DNA of 64,000 bases from positions 1 to 64,000 of the forward strand of contig NZ_JASZYS010000007.1 in the NCBI RefSeq assembly GCF_030316845.1. The letters are read 5' to 3'. A program made the translations under genes and the position numbers. The notes under the pieces were generated by a model. That model was given only the letters and a program-made list of their open reading frames with translations, did not search any database and was not told where the DNA came from. Source of the DNA: Variovorax davisae. GTDB lineage: Bacteria; Pseudomonadota; Gammaproteobacteria; Burkholderiales; Burkholderiaceae_C. This document shows positions 9,276 through 17,174 of this stretch, one piece after another. How positions within the stretch are numbered: position 1 is the stretch's first letter; the number at the start of each line of letters is the position of its first letter.

Positions 9276-10430
9276 ATGATTCTTCACACCCTCATTTCCT
9301 ACGAGGTGCTGCGCCTCGTCTGGTGGCTGCTGCTCGGCGTGCTGCTGGTCGGCTTCGCGGTCATGGACGGCTTCGACCTCGGCGCCGGCATGCTGCTGCC
9401 GTTCGCGGGCCGCGACGACCTCGAGCGCCGCGTGATCATCAACAGCGTCGGCCCGGTCTGGGAGGGCAACCAGGTCTGGCTGATCCTCGGCGGCGGCGCG
9501 ATCTTCGCGGCCTGGCCGCAGCTCTACGCGGTGTCGTTCTCGGGCTTCTACATCGCGATGTTCGCGATCCTGGTGGCCTTGATCCTGCGGCCGGTGGCCT
9601 TCAAGTTCCGCGGCAAGCGCGACGAGCCGGCCTGGCGCGCGCGCTGGGACTGGGCGCTGTTCATCGGCGGCTTCGTGCCGGCGCTGATCTTCGGCGTCGC
9701 GATGGGCAACGTGCTGCGCGGCGTGCCGTTCCGCTTCAACCCCGACATGCACATCTTCTACGACGGCAGCTTCTTCGGCCTGCTCAATCCGTTCGCGCTG
9801 CTGTGCGGCCTGGTGTCGGTGGCGATGCTCGCGATGCACGGCGCCGCCTGGCTGCAACTCAAGACGCAGGGCCCGGTGGCCCAGCGCGCGCGGGCCTACG
9901 GCAGCGTGGCGGCGGTCGCGACCATCGTGCTGTACGCGCTGGCCGGCGTGCTGCTGTGGAAGTTCGTCGACGGCTACCGCGTGACCAGCGCGCTGCCGGC
10001 CGACGGGCCGTCGAACCCCTTGCTCAAGACGGTCGAGGTGCATGCGAGCGCCTGGTTCACCAACTACGAGGCGCATCCCTGGCTCTACGTGGTGCCGGGG
10101 CTGGGCCTGGCCGGTGCGCTGCTGGCGCTCCTGGGCCTGCGCATGCGGGCCGAGATGATGACCTTCGTGGCCAGCGCGCTGTCGATCGCCGGCATCATCC
10201 TGAGCGTCGGCGTCTCGATGTTCCCGTTCATCCTGCCCTCGACCATCGACCCGCGCGCCAGCCTCACGGTGTTCGACTCCTCGTCCAGCCACCTGACGCT
10301 GTTCATCATGCTGGTGGTCACGGCCGTGTTCATCCCGATCATCGTCGCCTACACCAGCTGGGTGTACAGCGTGCTGCGCGGCAAGGTCGACGCCGCCGCG
10401 ATCAGCGAAGACCGCGGCCACGCCTACTAG
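9276..10430 (+). CDS. cydB: Cytochrome bd ubiquinol oxidase subunit II
   Basis: A 384-residue membrane protein of the CydB family. The N-terminal stretch GFAVMDGFDLGAGMLLPF and the segment VWEGNQVWLILGGGA are diagnostic. It pairs with CydA to form the oxidase core and begins 2 nt after the cydA stop, with GGAG as ribosome binding site inside the cydA end. Translation is probably coupled. Confidence 0.96.
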   Translation: MILHTLISYEVLRLVWWLLLGVLLVGFAVMDGFDLGAGMLLPFAGRDDLERRVIINSVGPVWEGNQVWLILGGGAIFAAWPQLYAVSFSGFYIAMFAILVALILRPVAFKFRGKRDEPAWRARWDWALFIGGFVPALIFGVAMGNVLRGVPFRFNPDMHIFYDGSFFGLLNPFALLCGLVSVAMLAMHGAAWLQLKTQGPVAQRARAYGSVAAVATIVLYALAGVLLWKFVDGYRVTSALPADGPSNPLLKTVEVHASAWFTNYEAHPWLYVVPGLGLAGALLALLGLRMRAEMMTFVASALSIAGIILSVGVSMFPFILPSTIDPRASLTVFDSSSSHLTLFIMLVVTAVFIPIIVAYTSWVYSVLRGKVDAAAISEDRGHAY

Positions 10431-10451
10431 TCACAGAAAGAGAATCCGACC

Positions 10452-10574
10452 ATGTGGTACTTCGCCTGGATCCTGGGACTGCCGCTCGCCGCGACCTTCG
10501 CGGTGCTGAACGCGATGTGGTACGAGCTGATGGACGACGAGGCCGTCCGGCGCGACAAGCTGGATAAACCTTAG
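10452..10574 (+). CDS. cydX: Cytochrome bd oxidase small subunit CydX (YbgT family), 40 aa
   Basis: A 40-residue single-pass membrane peptide beginning MWYFAWILGLPLA and continuing with a segment containing LNAMWYEL. This is the standard CydX pattern: MWYFxWILG, one helix, then an acidic/basic tail. CydX stabilises the CydAB hemes. The gene lies 21 nt after cydB, with AGAAAGAGAAT as a modest ribosome binding site. It is easily missed because of its length. Confidence 0.92.
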   Translation: MWYFAWILGLPLAATFAVLNAMWYELMDDEAVRRDKLDKP

Positions 10575-10630
10575 CTCGCCTCCCGGTTGCCCGGCACTTC
10601 GTGTCCGGGCGCCCACCCCCTGCCGGGGGC

Positions 10631-10667
10631 AACACCAGCGGCCTGGCAAAGCCAGTTCCGCGGTGTT
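10631..10667. repeat. Long near-perfect hairpin between convergent cydX and the GbsR-type gene
   Basis: The left arm 10631-10641 pairs with 10658-10667 with one bulge. Inside, CTGGC (10643-10647) pairs with GCCAG (10651-10655) around an AAA loop. Two smaller GC hairpins lie just upstream, at 10590-10609 and at CCCCCTGCCGGGGG near 10616-10629. The element sits between converging genes and could act as a bidirectional terminator, although T-runs are short. Its shape also resembles dispersed palindromic intergenic repeats of Comamonadaceae; no second copy was noticed in this window. Confidence 0.5.
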
Positions 10668-10695
10668 TCACCAACGGGCCTGGCTGCGCCGGCCG

Positions 10696-11274
10696 CTATT
10701 CCTTCGTCGCAGTGCGTGGCTTGGACCCGCCCGTCAACCGGTCCTTGAGCCCCAGCACCTTGGTCACCGTCGCGCCCATGCCCATGAGCTGCATCGCGGT
10801 TTCGGGGGCGAGCCGCTGCACGTCGTCGAACCACTTCATGAGCCGGTCGATCAGGTCGTGCATCTCGCGCATGCGCTGTTGGGCATGGCGCTCGGCGTCG
10901 GTCTGGGGTTCTTCGAGCAGCGCCATGCGCAGCATCGACAGCGTCGGCTCGATCTCGCGCCGGCGGCGCTCCTCGGCCAGCACGCGGAAGATCTCCCACA
11001 CATCGGACGGCGCCTCGAAGTACTCGCGCCGATCGCCCGCATGGTGGCGCAGCCGCACCAGCCGCCAGGCCTGCAGTTCCTTCAGGCCCATGCTCACGTT
11101 GGAGCGCGAGAACTCGAGCGACTCGGCGATCTCGTCGGCGTTCAGCGCCCGCTCCGAGATGAAGATCAGCGCGTAGATCTGGCCGACCGTGCGATTGATC
11201 CCCCATTTGCTGCCCATCTCCCCGAAGTGGGCGATGAATTCTCGGCTGAGGGCGGGCAGGGCGTCTTTGGGCAT
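10696..11274 (-). CDS. GbsR/MarR-family transcriptional regulator (candidate cyd repressor)
   Basis: A 192-residue winged-helix protein beginning MPKDALPALSREFI. The region GRTVGQIYALIFISERALNA... is the typical GbsR/MarR opening and ADEIAESLEFSRSNVSMGLK is the recognition-helix region (about residues 46-65). A charged helical C-terminal half probably serves dimerisation or sensing. It is convergent with cydX. Upstream of its start, on the same strand, lie two TTTCAG/CTGAA inverted sites, one matching the palindrome before cydD at 14 of 18 positions. From this I infer that it represses itself and the cyd operon; its ligand is unknown. Confidence 0.8.
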   Translation of the reverse strand: MPKDALPALSREFIAHFGEMGSKWGINRTVGQIYALIFISERALNADEIAESLEFSRSNVSMGLKELQAWRLVRLRHHAGDRREYFEAPSDVWEIFRVLAEERRRREIEPTLSMLRMALLEEPQTDAERHAQQRMREMHDLIDRLMKWFDDVQRLAPETAMQLMGMGATVTKVLGLKDRLTGGSKPRTATKE

Positions 11275-11303
11275 CGGCCGATTTTCAGGCCGAATTGCTG
11301 AAG

Positions 11304-11321
11304 CTTCAAGAAAGACTGAAA
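11304..11321. promoter_or_regulatory. Second copy of the cydD palindrome, before the GbsR/MarR-type gene
   Basis: The plus-strand 18-mer CTTCAAGAAAGACTGAAA matches the cydD operator at 14 of 18 positions. It lies 30 nt upstream of the regulator start and directly after the cupin stop. A looser pair of the same half-sites, TTTCAG at 11283-11288 and CTGAAG at 11298-11303, lies between it and the start codon. Autoregulation is inferred. Confidence 0.5.
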
Positions 11322-11323
11322 GG

Positions 11324-11746
11324 CTACTTCCAGGGCGTCGGTGGCGGGACCTCGGCGGCCGGCTCGACGTCGACGCTCTTGAAGTCGGCCGGCGACACGA
11401 TCTCGAGGTATTCCATGTCGGGCGAATAGTCGAACAGGTAGTGGCGGATGCCCGGGCGCTGGTGGACCACGTCGCCGGCGGCCACCAGCGTTTCCTGGTC
11501 CTCGTACATGAAGCGAGCCCAGCCCTTGAGCATGTAGACGATCTGGAAATCCGCTTCGTGACGGTGCCAGCCGGTGCCCGTTTCCGGTGCCATGTTGGCC
11601 TTGACGAGGTGCGCGATGACCTTGCCCTGGGTGGCCTCGGCCACCCCGAGGTCGCGATACAGGAAGAAATCGCGCAATCCGCCGGAAACGTAGTCGGTGT
11701 CGCCGGGTTTGACGTGGGAGAACTTCGTGTCGGTACGGTCCAGCAT
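11324..11746 (-). CDS. Cupin domain protein
   Basis: A 140-residue single-domain cupin. GTGWHRHEADFQIVYMLKG supplies the first cupin motif (two His and a later Glu/Gln position), and PGIRHYLFDYSPDMEYLEI supplies the second with its His. The protein probably binds a metal ion; the reaction or ligand is not predictable. The ATG at 11746 has a strong AAGGAG ribosome binding site. It is upstream of and codirectional with the GbsR-type gene, 49 nt apart, with the operator-like repeats in between, so the two genes may share a transcript in part. Confidence 0.75.
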   Translation of the reverse strand: MLDRTDTKFSHVKPGDTDYVSGGLRDFFLYRDLGVAEATQGKVIAHLVKANMAPETGTGWHRHEADFQIVYMLKGWARFMYEDQETLVAAGDVVHQRPGIRHYLFDYSPDMEYLEIVSPADFKSVDVEPAAEVPPPTPWK

Positions 11747-11851
11747 GGGCCTGCTCCTTCGCAAGGGGTGGGGATGCTGCGCCGCAGCACGCATAAACCA
11801 TTCCTGCCGCGTGGCTTGACAAGCGGGCGCCCGGCTTCGAAACTCAACCAT

Positions 11852-12301
11852 ATGGTTCACTCTGATGCCGCCACCCTCGATGCCGTCTTTTCCGCCTTGT
11901 CGGACGCCACCCGGCGCGACGTGCTCGAACGCCTGGGGCAGGGCGGCGGCCTCACGGTCAGCGAACTGGCCCAGCCGCACGGCATGTCGCTGACCGGCTT
12001 CATGAAGCACTTGCGCGTGCTCGAGGAGGCCGGCCTGGTGTCGCGCACGAAGGAGGGCCGCATCGTGCGCTGCGCGCTGTCGCCGGCCCCGATGCAGGAG
12101 GCGGCCGTGTGGTTGTCGCACTACGAGAAGTTCTGGGCCGGTCGCCTCGACGCACTGGCGCGCTTTCTCTACCACCAGGAGGAGACCGAATGGCGAGACC
12201 CGTCACCGGGCGCGACGATTGCCCCTCGCTCACCCTCCGGCGCCGCTTCGACGCCGCTCCCGCCCAGGTCTGGCGGGCCTGGACCCAGCCGCAAGCGCTG
12301 A
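11852..12301 (+). CDS. ArsR-family transcriptional regulator
   Basis: A 149-residue winged-helix regulator of the kind paired with SRPBCC/AHSA1 proteins. It begins MVHSDAATLDAVFSALSDAT. The HTH covers about residues 30-75 (LTVSELAQPHGMSLTGFMKHL), followed by a wing reading SRTKEGRIVRCALS. No metal-binding Cys cluster is visible, so it is not a classical arsenic sensor. The usual family length is about 110 aa. The last 37 residues are low-complexity, Pro/Ser-rich and read out of frame through the start of the next gene, a 112-nt overlap that may be a functionless tail. Divergent from the cupin gene. Confidence 0.82.
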   Translation: MVHSDAATLDAVFSALSDATRRDVLERLGQGGGLTVSELAQPHGMSLTGFMKHLRVLEEAGLVSRTKEGRIVRCALSPAPMQEAAVWLSHYEKFWAGRLDALARFLYHQEETEWRDPSPGATIAPRSPSGAASTPLPPRSGGPGPSRKR

Positions 12302-12660
12302 AGCGATGGTTCGGCCCGGCCGAGATCGTGTCGGTGCCCGTGGCGGAGGTCGACCTGCGCGTCGGCGGCGGCTTCAGGGTCGTGATGCTGGCCGGGGACG
12401 GCGAGCGGCACGAGGTCGGCGGCCGGTACCTCGAACTGGTGCCTGAGCGCAAGCTGGTCTTCGAATGGGCCTGGGCCGGCACGCCGGAGCGGGTGTCGCG
12501 CGTCACGGTGCTGATCGAACCCCAGGGCCACGGCAGCGAACTGACCTTGCACCACGAGCGGTTCGCCGACGAGGCCGCGCGCGACGGCCATCGCCACGGC
12601 TGGACCGGATCGATGGCCAAGCTGGAGGCGCTGCTCGGCTTGTCGCAACGATCTCTCTGA
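12190..12660 (+). CDS. SRPBCC (AHSA1-like) domain protein
   Basis: A 156-residue START-like/AHSA1 protein. RRFDAAPAQVWRAWTQPQAL and KRWFGPAEI near the N-terminus and the C-terminal HERFADEAARDGHRHGWTGS are characteristic. The fold binds a small hydrophobic ligand, but the substrate is unknown. The ATG at 12190 has an AGGAGGAG ribosome binding site located inside the ArsR gene. ArsR-SRPBCC pairs are widespread and the regulator normally controls the pair. Confidence 0.82.
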   Translation: MARPVTGRDDCPSLTLRRRFDAAPAQVWRAWTQPQALKRWFGPAEIVSVPVAEVDLRVGGGFRVVMLAGDGERHEVGGRYLELVPERKLVFEWAWAGTPERVSRVTVLIEPQGHGSELTLHHERFADEAARDGHRHGWTGSMAKLEALLGLSQRSL

Positions 12661-13078
12661 TCTCGTTGCAGGCAGTTTCGGATCCTTGCCTGGCCGCGCG
12701 CAGGCGGCTGCGGCGGCGTCGCTGGAGTGTCCGGTTTTGATCGTCCGGCCCGCCCCGGAACGATGTCCATGGCCGCCAGAAAACCCGCCGCTCGCCCTGC
12801 GCCGCGCCTCCGAGCCTGCGCGCGGCACGCCAGTTCGACCTGGCTGGCGCGGCCGGGCGACCTGACCCGCTTCGCCGACCAGATCTTCCCGCGCGAATTC
12901 GTGTGGCCGACCTTGCGCCAGAGCGTGCTGAACCATGACGAACTGTTCGGCTTCCATGACGCCCGGCGGTTCCCGGCCCACCCGCTGGTCCGCTGGCGAG
13001 CCGATCGCGGCCGGCCATTGGAAGGTCGATCTGGCCGACCAGCCGGAGCATCGCGCCTTTGTTGGGATAATCCCCGCC
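12661..13078. other. 418-nt region without a confident gene; aroC promoter at its 3' end
   Basis: No complete convincing gene is present. A plus-strand frame (12727-13128) has a protein-like middle stretch around 12850-12990 containing RFADQIFPREFVWPTLRQS, but it runs out of frame into aroC. This may be a decayed gene fragment; I do not recognise the family. The 3' end carries GATAAT at 13066-13071, a good -10 box just before aroC. Confidence 0.4.
13066..13071 (+). promoter_or_regulatory. Candidate -10 box of aroC (possibly leaderless)
   Basis: GATAAT, with a TG-type extended context (TTGGGATAAT), ends 7 nt before the aroC ATG at 13079. Transcription would then begin at or next to the start codon, and no Shine-Dalgarno sequence is visible, so a leaderless mRNA is possible. 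No good -35 box is seen. Confidence 0.4.
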
Positions 13079-14188
13079 ATGAGCGGCAATACCTTCGGCA
13101 CCTTATTCGCGGTCACCAACTTCGGTGAGTCCCACGGCCCGGCGATCGGCTGCGTCATCGACGGCTGCCCGCCCGGCATGGCTCTGACCGAAGCCGACAT
13201 CCAGGGCGACCTCGACCGGCGCCGCCCCGGCACCAGCCGCCACGTGACGCAGCGCAACGAACCTGACGCGGTGCAGATCCTGAGCGGCGTCTACGAAGGC
13301 AAGACCACCGGCACGCCGATCGCGCTGCTGATCCAGAACACCGACCAGCGCAGCAAGGACTACGGCCAGATCGCGCAGCAGTTCCGCCCCGGCCACGCCG
13401 ACTTCAGCTACTGGAAGAAATACGGCATCCGCGACCCGCGCGGCGGCGGTCGGTCGTCGGCCCGCCTGACGGCACCGATGGTGGCCGCCGGCGCGGTCGC
13501 CAAGAAGTGGCTGTTCGAAAAGTACGGCACCCGTTTCCGCGGCTGCATGGCGCAGATCGGCGACGTCGTGATCCCCTTCGAGGGCTGGGAGCACGTGCCG
13601 AACAACCCCTTCTTCGCGCCGATGGCCGACGTCTCGCAGCTCGAGGCCTACATGGACGCGCTGCGCAAGGCCGGCGACTCCTGCGGCGCCCGCATCCGGG
13701 TCACGGCGTCGAACGTGCCGGTGGGCCTCGGCGAGCCGCTGTTCGACAAGATGGATGCCGACATCGCCTGGGCGATGATGGGCATCAACGCGGTCAAGGG
13801 CGTCGAGATCGGCGCCGGCTTCGCCAGCGTCACGCAGCGCGGCACCACCCACGGCGACTCGATCACGCCGCAGGGCTTCGTGACCAACAACGCGGGCGGC
13901 GTGCTCGGCGGCATCAGCACGGGCCAGGATCTCGAGGTGAGCATCGCGATCAAGCCGACCAGCTCGATCATCAGCCCGCGCCAATCCATCGATGTCCACA
14001 ACCAGCCGGTCGAAGTCGTGACCAAGGGGCGGCATGACCCCTGCGTCGGCATTCGGGCGACCCCGATCGCGGAGGCGATGCTGGCGCTGGTCGTGATGGA
14101 GCATGCGCTGCGCAACCGCGCCCAGTGCGGCGATGTGCATGCGCCGGAGCTGCCGGAACATCCCTCGCCGCAGGCTTCGTTCCTCTAG
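13079..14188 (+). CDS. aroC: Chorismate synthase
   Basis: A 369-residue enzyme of the shikimate pathway converting 5-enolpyruvylshikimate-3-phosphate to chorismate using reduced FMN. The N-terminal signature [20 protein letters not shown], the central [11 protein letters not shown] and the C-terminal [17 protein letters not shown] are all present. The length is normal. The ATG at 13079 is chosen from family alignment; the open frame extends upstream without similarity. The MFS gene downstream overlaps its stop by one base. Confidence 0.97.
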   Translation: MSGNTFGTLFAVTNFGESHGPAIGCVIDGCPPGMALTEADIQGDLDRRRPGTSRHVTQRNEPDAVQILSGVYEGKTTGTPIALLIQNTDQRSKDYGQIAQQFRPGHADFSYWKKYGIRDPRGGGRSSARLTAPMVAAGAVAKKWLFEKYGTRFRGCMAQIGDVVIPFEGWEHVPNNPFFAPMADVSQLEAYMDALRKAGDSCGARIRVTASNVPVGLGEPLFDKMDADIAWAMMGINAVKGVEIGAGFASVTQRGTTHGDSITPQGFVTNNAGGVLGGISTGQDLEVSIAIKPTSSIISPRQSIDVHNQPVEVVTKGRHDPCVGIRATPIAEAMLALVVMEHALRNRAQCGDVHAPELPEHPSPQASFL

Positions 14189-15366
14189 TGGCGTCCGCGC
14201 CGCCCGCCGCGGGGGGGCGCGGCCACCTGCTGGCGTTCGCGACCCTGTCGGCGAGCTATTTCGCCCACATCGGCTTCTTCAATCCTTACCTGCCGCTGTG
14301 GCTCAAGGACCTCGGGCTGCCGATCTTCGTGATCAGCCTGCTGACCTCGGTGCAGTCGGTGACCCGGGTCTTCGCGCCATATGCCTGGGGCGCGCTGAGC
14401 GACCACACGGGCGAGCGCGTCAAGCTGCTGCGCTTCAGCGCCGCGGTGGCGCTGGTCTCCTCGTTCGGCCTCTGGTGGAACGGAGGCCCGTGGTGGCTGA
14501 TGCTGGTGCTGCTCGTGATGTTCACCCACACCAGCTCGATGATGTCGCTCACCGAGGCCGCAATGGCCCACCTGGTGGCCGGCGACTGGGGCCGCTATGG
14601 CCGCATCCGGCTCTGGGGCTCGGCGGGCTTCCTGGTCACGGTGTTCTTCGCCGGCGAATGGTTCGAGCGCTTCGGCATGCGGCACTTTCCGGCCTGGGCC
14701 GGCGGCACGCTGGCGATCGTGCTGATCGCGACGCTGCGGCTGCCCGACGTGCGCGAACCGGTGTCGCAGCACGCGCAGGCCCGCGAGCCGGTCGGCCCGG
14801 TGCTGCGCAATCCGGCGGTGCGCTGGTTCTTCGTCTCGCTGTTCTTCCACGTGATGGCGCACTTCGCGGTCTACGGCTTTCTCTCGCTCTACCTCGATTC
14901 GCTGGGCTACGGCAAGGGCACGATCGGCCTCCTGTGGGCGCTCTCGGTGGTGGCCGAGATCGTCTGGTTCTTCCTGCAGGGGCGGCTGCTCGGGCTGCTG
15001 TCGATGCCGCGCTGGCTGCTGCTGTGCGGTGTCGCGGCGGTGCTGCGGCTGGGCATCACGGCCGGCTGCGGGCAATGGATCTGGGCCCTGGTGGTGGCGC
15101 AGGCGCTGCATGCGCTGTCCTTCGCGGCCCACCACACCACCTGCATCGCGATGGTGTCGCGCCACTTTCCGGGCCGGCTGCGCGGCCGCGGGCAGGCGCT
15201 GTTCACGGTGATCGGCTATGGCTTCGGCGGCGTGCTCGGCGTCCTGGTGGGCGGCGCCATCGCGCAGCGCTTCGGCTATGTCGCGATGTTCGGCGTGGCG
15301 ACGGTGGTGGCGGCGATCGCGAGCGGCTGTGCGTGGCGGGCGCAGCGGCTCGGCGGCGCGGTTTGA
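14188..15366 (+). CDS. MFS transporter (HcaT / MFS_1-like family)
   Basis: A 392-residue carrier with about 12 hydrophobic segments. The N-terminus SYFAHIGFFNPYLPLWLKDL and the loop YAWGALSDHTGERVKLLRFS match the HcaT-like (3-phenylpropionate permease-like) branch. The GTG at 14188 overlaps the aroC stop by one base and leaves only a short cytoplasmic leader before the first helix. Substrate unknown; cotranscription with aroC is likely. Confidence 0.78.
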   Translation: MASAPPAAGGRGHLLAFATLSASYFAHIGFFNPYLPLWLKDLGLPIFVISLLTSVQSVTRVFAPYAWGALSDHTGERVKLLRFSAAVALVSSFGLWWNGGPWWLMLVLLVMFTHTSSMMSLTEAAMAHLVAGDWGRYGRIRLWGSAGFLVTVFFAGEWFERFGMRHFPAWAGGTLAIVLIATLRLPDVREPVSQHAQAREPVGPVLRNPAVRWFFVSLFFHVMAHFAVYGFLSLYLDSLGYGKGTIGLLWALSVVAEIVWFFLQGRLLGLLSMPRWLLLCGVAAVLRLGITAGCGQWIWALVVAQALHALSFAAHHTTCIAMVSRHFPGRLRGRGQALFTVIGYGFGGVLGVLVGGAIAQRFGYVAMFGVATVVAAIASGCAWRAQRLGGAV

Positions 15367-15390
15367 CTGTGGGGGTGGATCAAGGCTAAA

Positions 15391-15405
15391 GTAAGGATTC
15401 CTTAC
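15391..15405. promoter_or_regulatory. Palindrome GTAAGGA-T-TCCTTAC before the antitoxin gene
   Basis: A perfect 7-bp inverted repeat with one central base ends 13 nt before the AbrB-like antitoxin ATG. AbrB/MazE-type antitoxins usually bind such palindromes to repress their own operon. Assignment is by position and symmetry only. Confidence 0.55.
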
Positions 15406-15418
15406 TCGAGGGAATGCC

Positions 15419-15715
15419 ATGCTCGCCAAGATGACCTCCAAGAACCAGCTCACGTTGCCGCGCAGCGTGACGGACCAGCTCGGCGACGTCCCGGAATATT
15501 TCGACGTGGCGCTGCGCGACGGCCAGATCGTCCTGACCCCGGTGCGCATCCAGCGCGGCGACGCCGTGCGGGCCAAGCTGGCGGCGCTGGGCCTGGGCGC
15601 TTCGGACGTGGCCGACGCGGTGGACTGGGCCCGCAGCACGCAGCCGGTGCCGGTGGCCGCCGAGGCCGCGCCCGCATACCGGGACCCCGCCACCCGACGC
15701 AAGCCCAAGGCCTGA
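15419..15715 (+). CDS. AbrB/MazE-type antitoxin
   Basis: A 98-residue protein. The N-terminal half (MLAKMTSKNQLTLPRSVTDQ) is a swapped-hairpin AbrB DNA-binding domain, and the flexible, Pro/Ala-rich C-terminus is the likely toxin-binding tail. It lies 5 nt upstream of a PIN-domain gene, the usual antitoxin-first order. A perfect palindrome precedes it. Confidence 0.78.
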   Translation: MLAKMTSKNQLTLPRSVTDQLGDVPEYFDVALRDGQIVLTPVRIQRGDAVRAKLAALGLGASDVADAVDWARSTQPVPVAAEAAPAYRDPATRRKPKA

Positions 15716-15720
15716 GCCGC

Positions 15721-16143
15721 GTGGCCGCCATCCGGGTGGTGCTCGACACCAACGTCGTCGTTTCGGCCTTGCTGTTCGGTGGCCCGGCGACGGCGCGGCT
15801 GCGCAGCCTCTGGCAGAAGGGCGCCTGCGTGCCGCTGGTGAGCGCGGCCACGGCCGCCGAGTTGCTTCGCGTGCTGGCCTATCCGAAATTCCGCCTCTCG
15901 CCCGCCGAGCGCGAGGAACTGCTGGGCGACTACCTGCCGTTCGCCGAGGTCGTGGTGGTGCCCGACCCGCCGCCCGAGGTGCCCGCATGCCGCGATGTTT
16001 TCGATCTGCCGTTCCTGCATCTGGCCGCGGCCGGCGCGGCGACCTTGGTGACCGGCGACCGTGACCTGCTGGTGCTGGCCGGCGGCACGGCGATCACGAT
16101 CGTGCGGATCGAGGATTTCATCGCGGGCTTCGACCCGCGCTGA
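15721..16143 (+). CDS. PIN-domain ribonuclease toxin (VapC-like)
   Basis: A 140-residue PIN-domain protein. VVLDTNVVVSALL carries the first catalytic Asp near the N-terminus, a Glu follows at SAATAAELLRVL, and VFDLPFLHLAAAGAATLVTGD carries the C-terminal acidic residues, so the metal site looks intact. It belongs to the COG1569-like predicted RNases. GTG start, 5 nt after the antitoxin stop, which implies coupled translation. Expected to cleave RNA when freed from the antitoxin; the RNA target is unknown. Confidence 0.8.
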   Translation: MAAIRVVLDTNVVVSALLFGGPATARLRSLWQKGACVPLVSAATAAELLRVLAYPKFRLSPAEREELLGDYLPFAEVVVVPDPPPEVPACRDVFDLPFLHLAAAGAATLVTGDRDLLVLAGGTAITIVRIEDFIAGFDPR

Positions 16144-16147
16144 AGCC

Positions 16148-17074
16148 TCAGTCCAACTCGGCCCGCCTCGGCATGTCTGCACCCCGGCGCGAGCAGGTGA
16201 TGGCCGCCGCCTTGGCCGCGAAGCCGAGCAGGGCGCCGAGCGCCTGGCCATCGAGTGCGGCGAGCGCCCCGGGCGTCAAGGCGTCGTGTTCGTCGAGCCA
16301 GGTCAGCAGCCCGGCCTGAAAGGTGTCGCCGGCGCCCACGGTGTCGATCACCTTCACCTGCGGCGTCGGCACGTCGGCCCGCGCCGTTCGGGTCCAGGCG
16401 CTGGCGCCCTGGCCGCCGCGGGTCACGGCGACCAGCACCGCGCCCTGCGCCAGCCAGCGCGCCGCGACCTGCTCGGGCGTCTCGGCCGGATAGAGCAGGC
16501 CCAGGTCCTCGTCGCTGACCTTGACCAGGTGCGCGATCGAGACCATCCGGTCGACCAGCGCGCGCCATCGCGCCACGTCGGGTTCGACGTTGAGGCGCAC
16601 GTTGGGGTCGTAGGCCACCAGCCGCTGCCCGCGTTCGCGGGCGGCGAGCGCCAGCAGCGCGCTGCCGACCGGCTCGACCGCCAGCGCATAAGAGCCGAAC
16701 TGCAGCACCCGCACCGTCGGCGGCAGCGCCGGAAGGGTGTCGTGGCTGAGTTGCCGGTCGGCCGCGCCGGTGCCGTGGAAGGCATAGCGCGGCACGCCGC
16801 GGGCATCGACGCTGACCACGCTGAGCGTGCTGGGCGCGTCGCTGCGCACGACCAGCGAGGTGTCGACCCCTTCGGCCGCGAGCGAGGCCAGCAGGCGCTC
16901 GCCGAAGGCGTCGGTCGACAGGCCGGCCAGGAAGGCCACCGGCCGCCCGAGCCGGGCCAGGCCCTGCGCCACGTTGAGCGGCGAGCCGCCGATGCGGGCA
17001 TCGAGCGCCAGGCCGGTGGGGGTGGCTTCGCCCGTGTAGACATCCATCAGGGCTTCGCCGCAGACCACGAACAT
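16148..17074 (-). CDS. PfkB-family carbohydrate kinase (fructokinase-like)
   Basis: A 308-residue ribokinase/PfkB-fold kinase that phosphorylates a sugar with ATP. The N-terminal GEALMDVYTG and the motif GGSPLNVAQGLARLG bind sugar. DTVGAGDTF at 244-252 includes the catalytic base Asp250 and the anion hole. The best match by eye is fructokinase, but PfkB substrates are hard to predict. It is convergent with the PIN toxin (4 nt between stops) and downstream of the IclR gene on the same strand. Confidence 0.82.
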   Translation of the reverse strand: MFVVCGEALMDVYTGEATPTGLALDARIGGSPLNVAQGLARLGRPVAFLAGLSTDAFGERLLASLAAEGVDTSLVVRSDAPSTLSVVSVDARGVPRYAFHGTGAADRQLSHDTLPALPPTVRVLQFGSYALAVEPVGSALLALAARERGQRLVAYDPNVRLNVEPDVARWRALVDRMVSIAHLVKVSDEDLGLLYPAETPEQVAARWLAQGAVLVAVTRGGQGASAWTRTARADVPTPQVKVIDTVGAGDTFQAGLLTWLDEHDALTPGALAALDGQALGALLGFAAKAAAITCSRRGADMPRRAELD

Positions 17075-17174
17075 GTCGATCCTTGAAAGTGAGGAACGAG
17101 GAGATTACAGGTTGGCGCCGCTTCGAACCAGTCCGCCAGCACCCGGCGCCGATACGCGCTTGCCCGGCAGGGTC

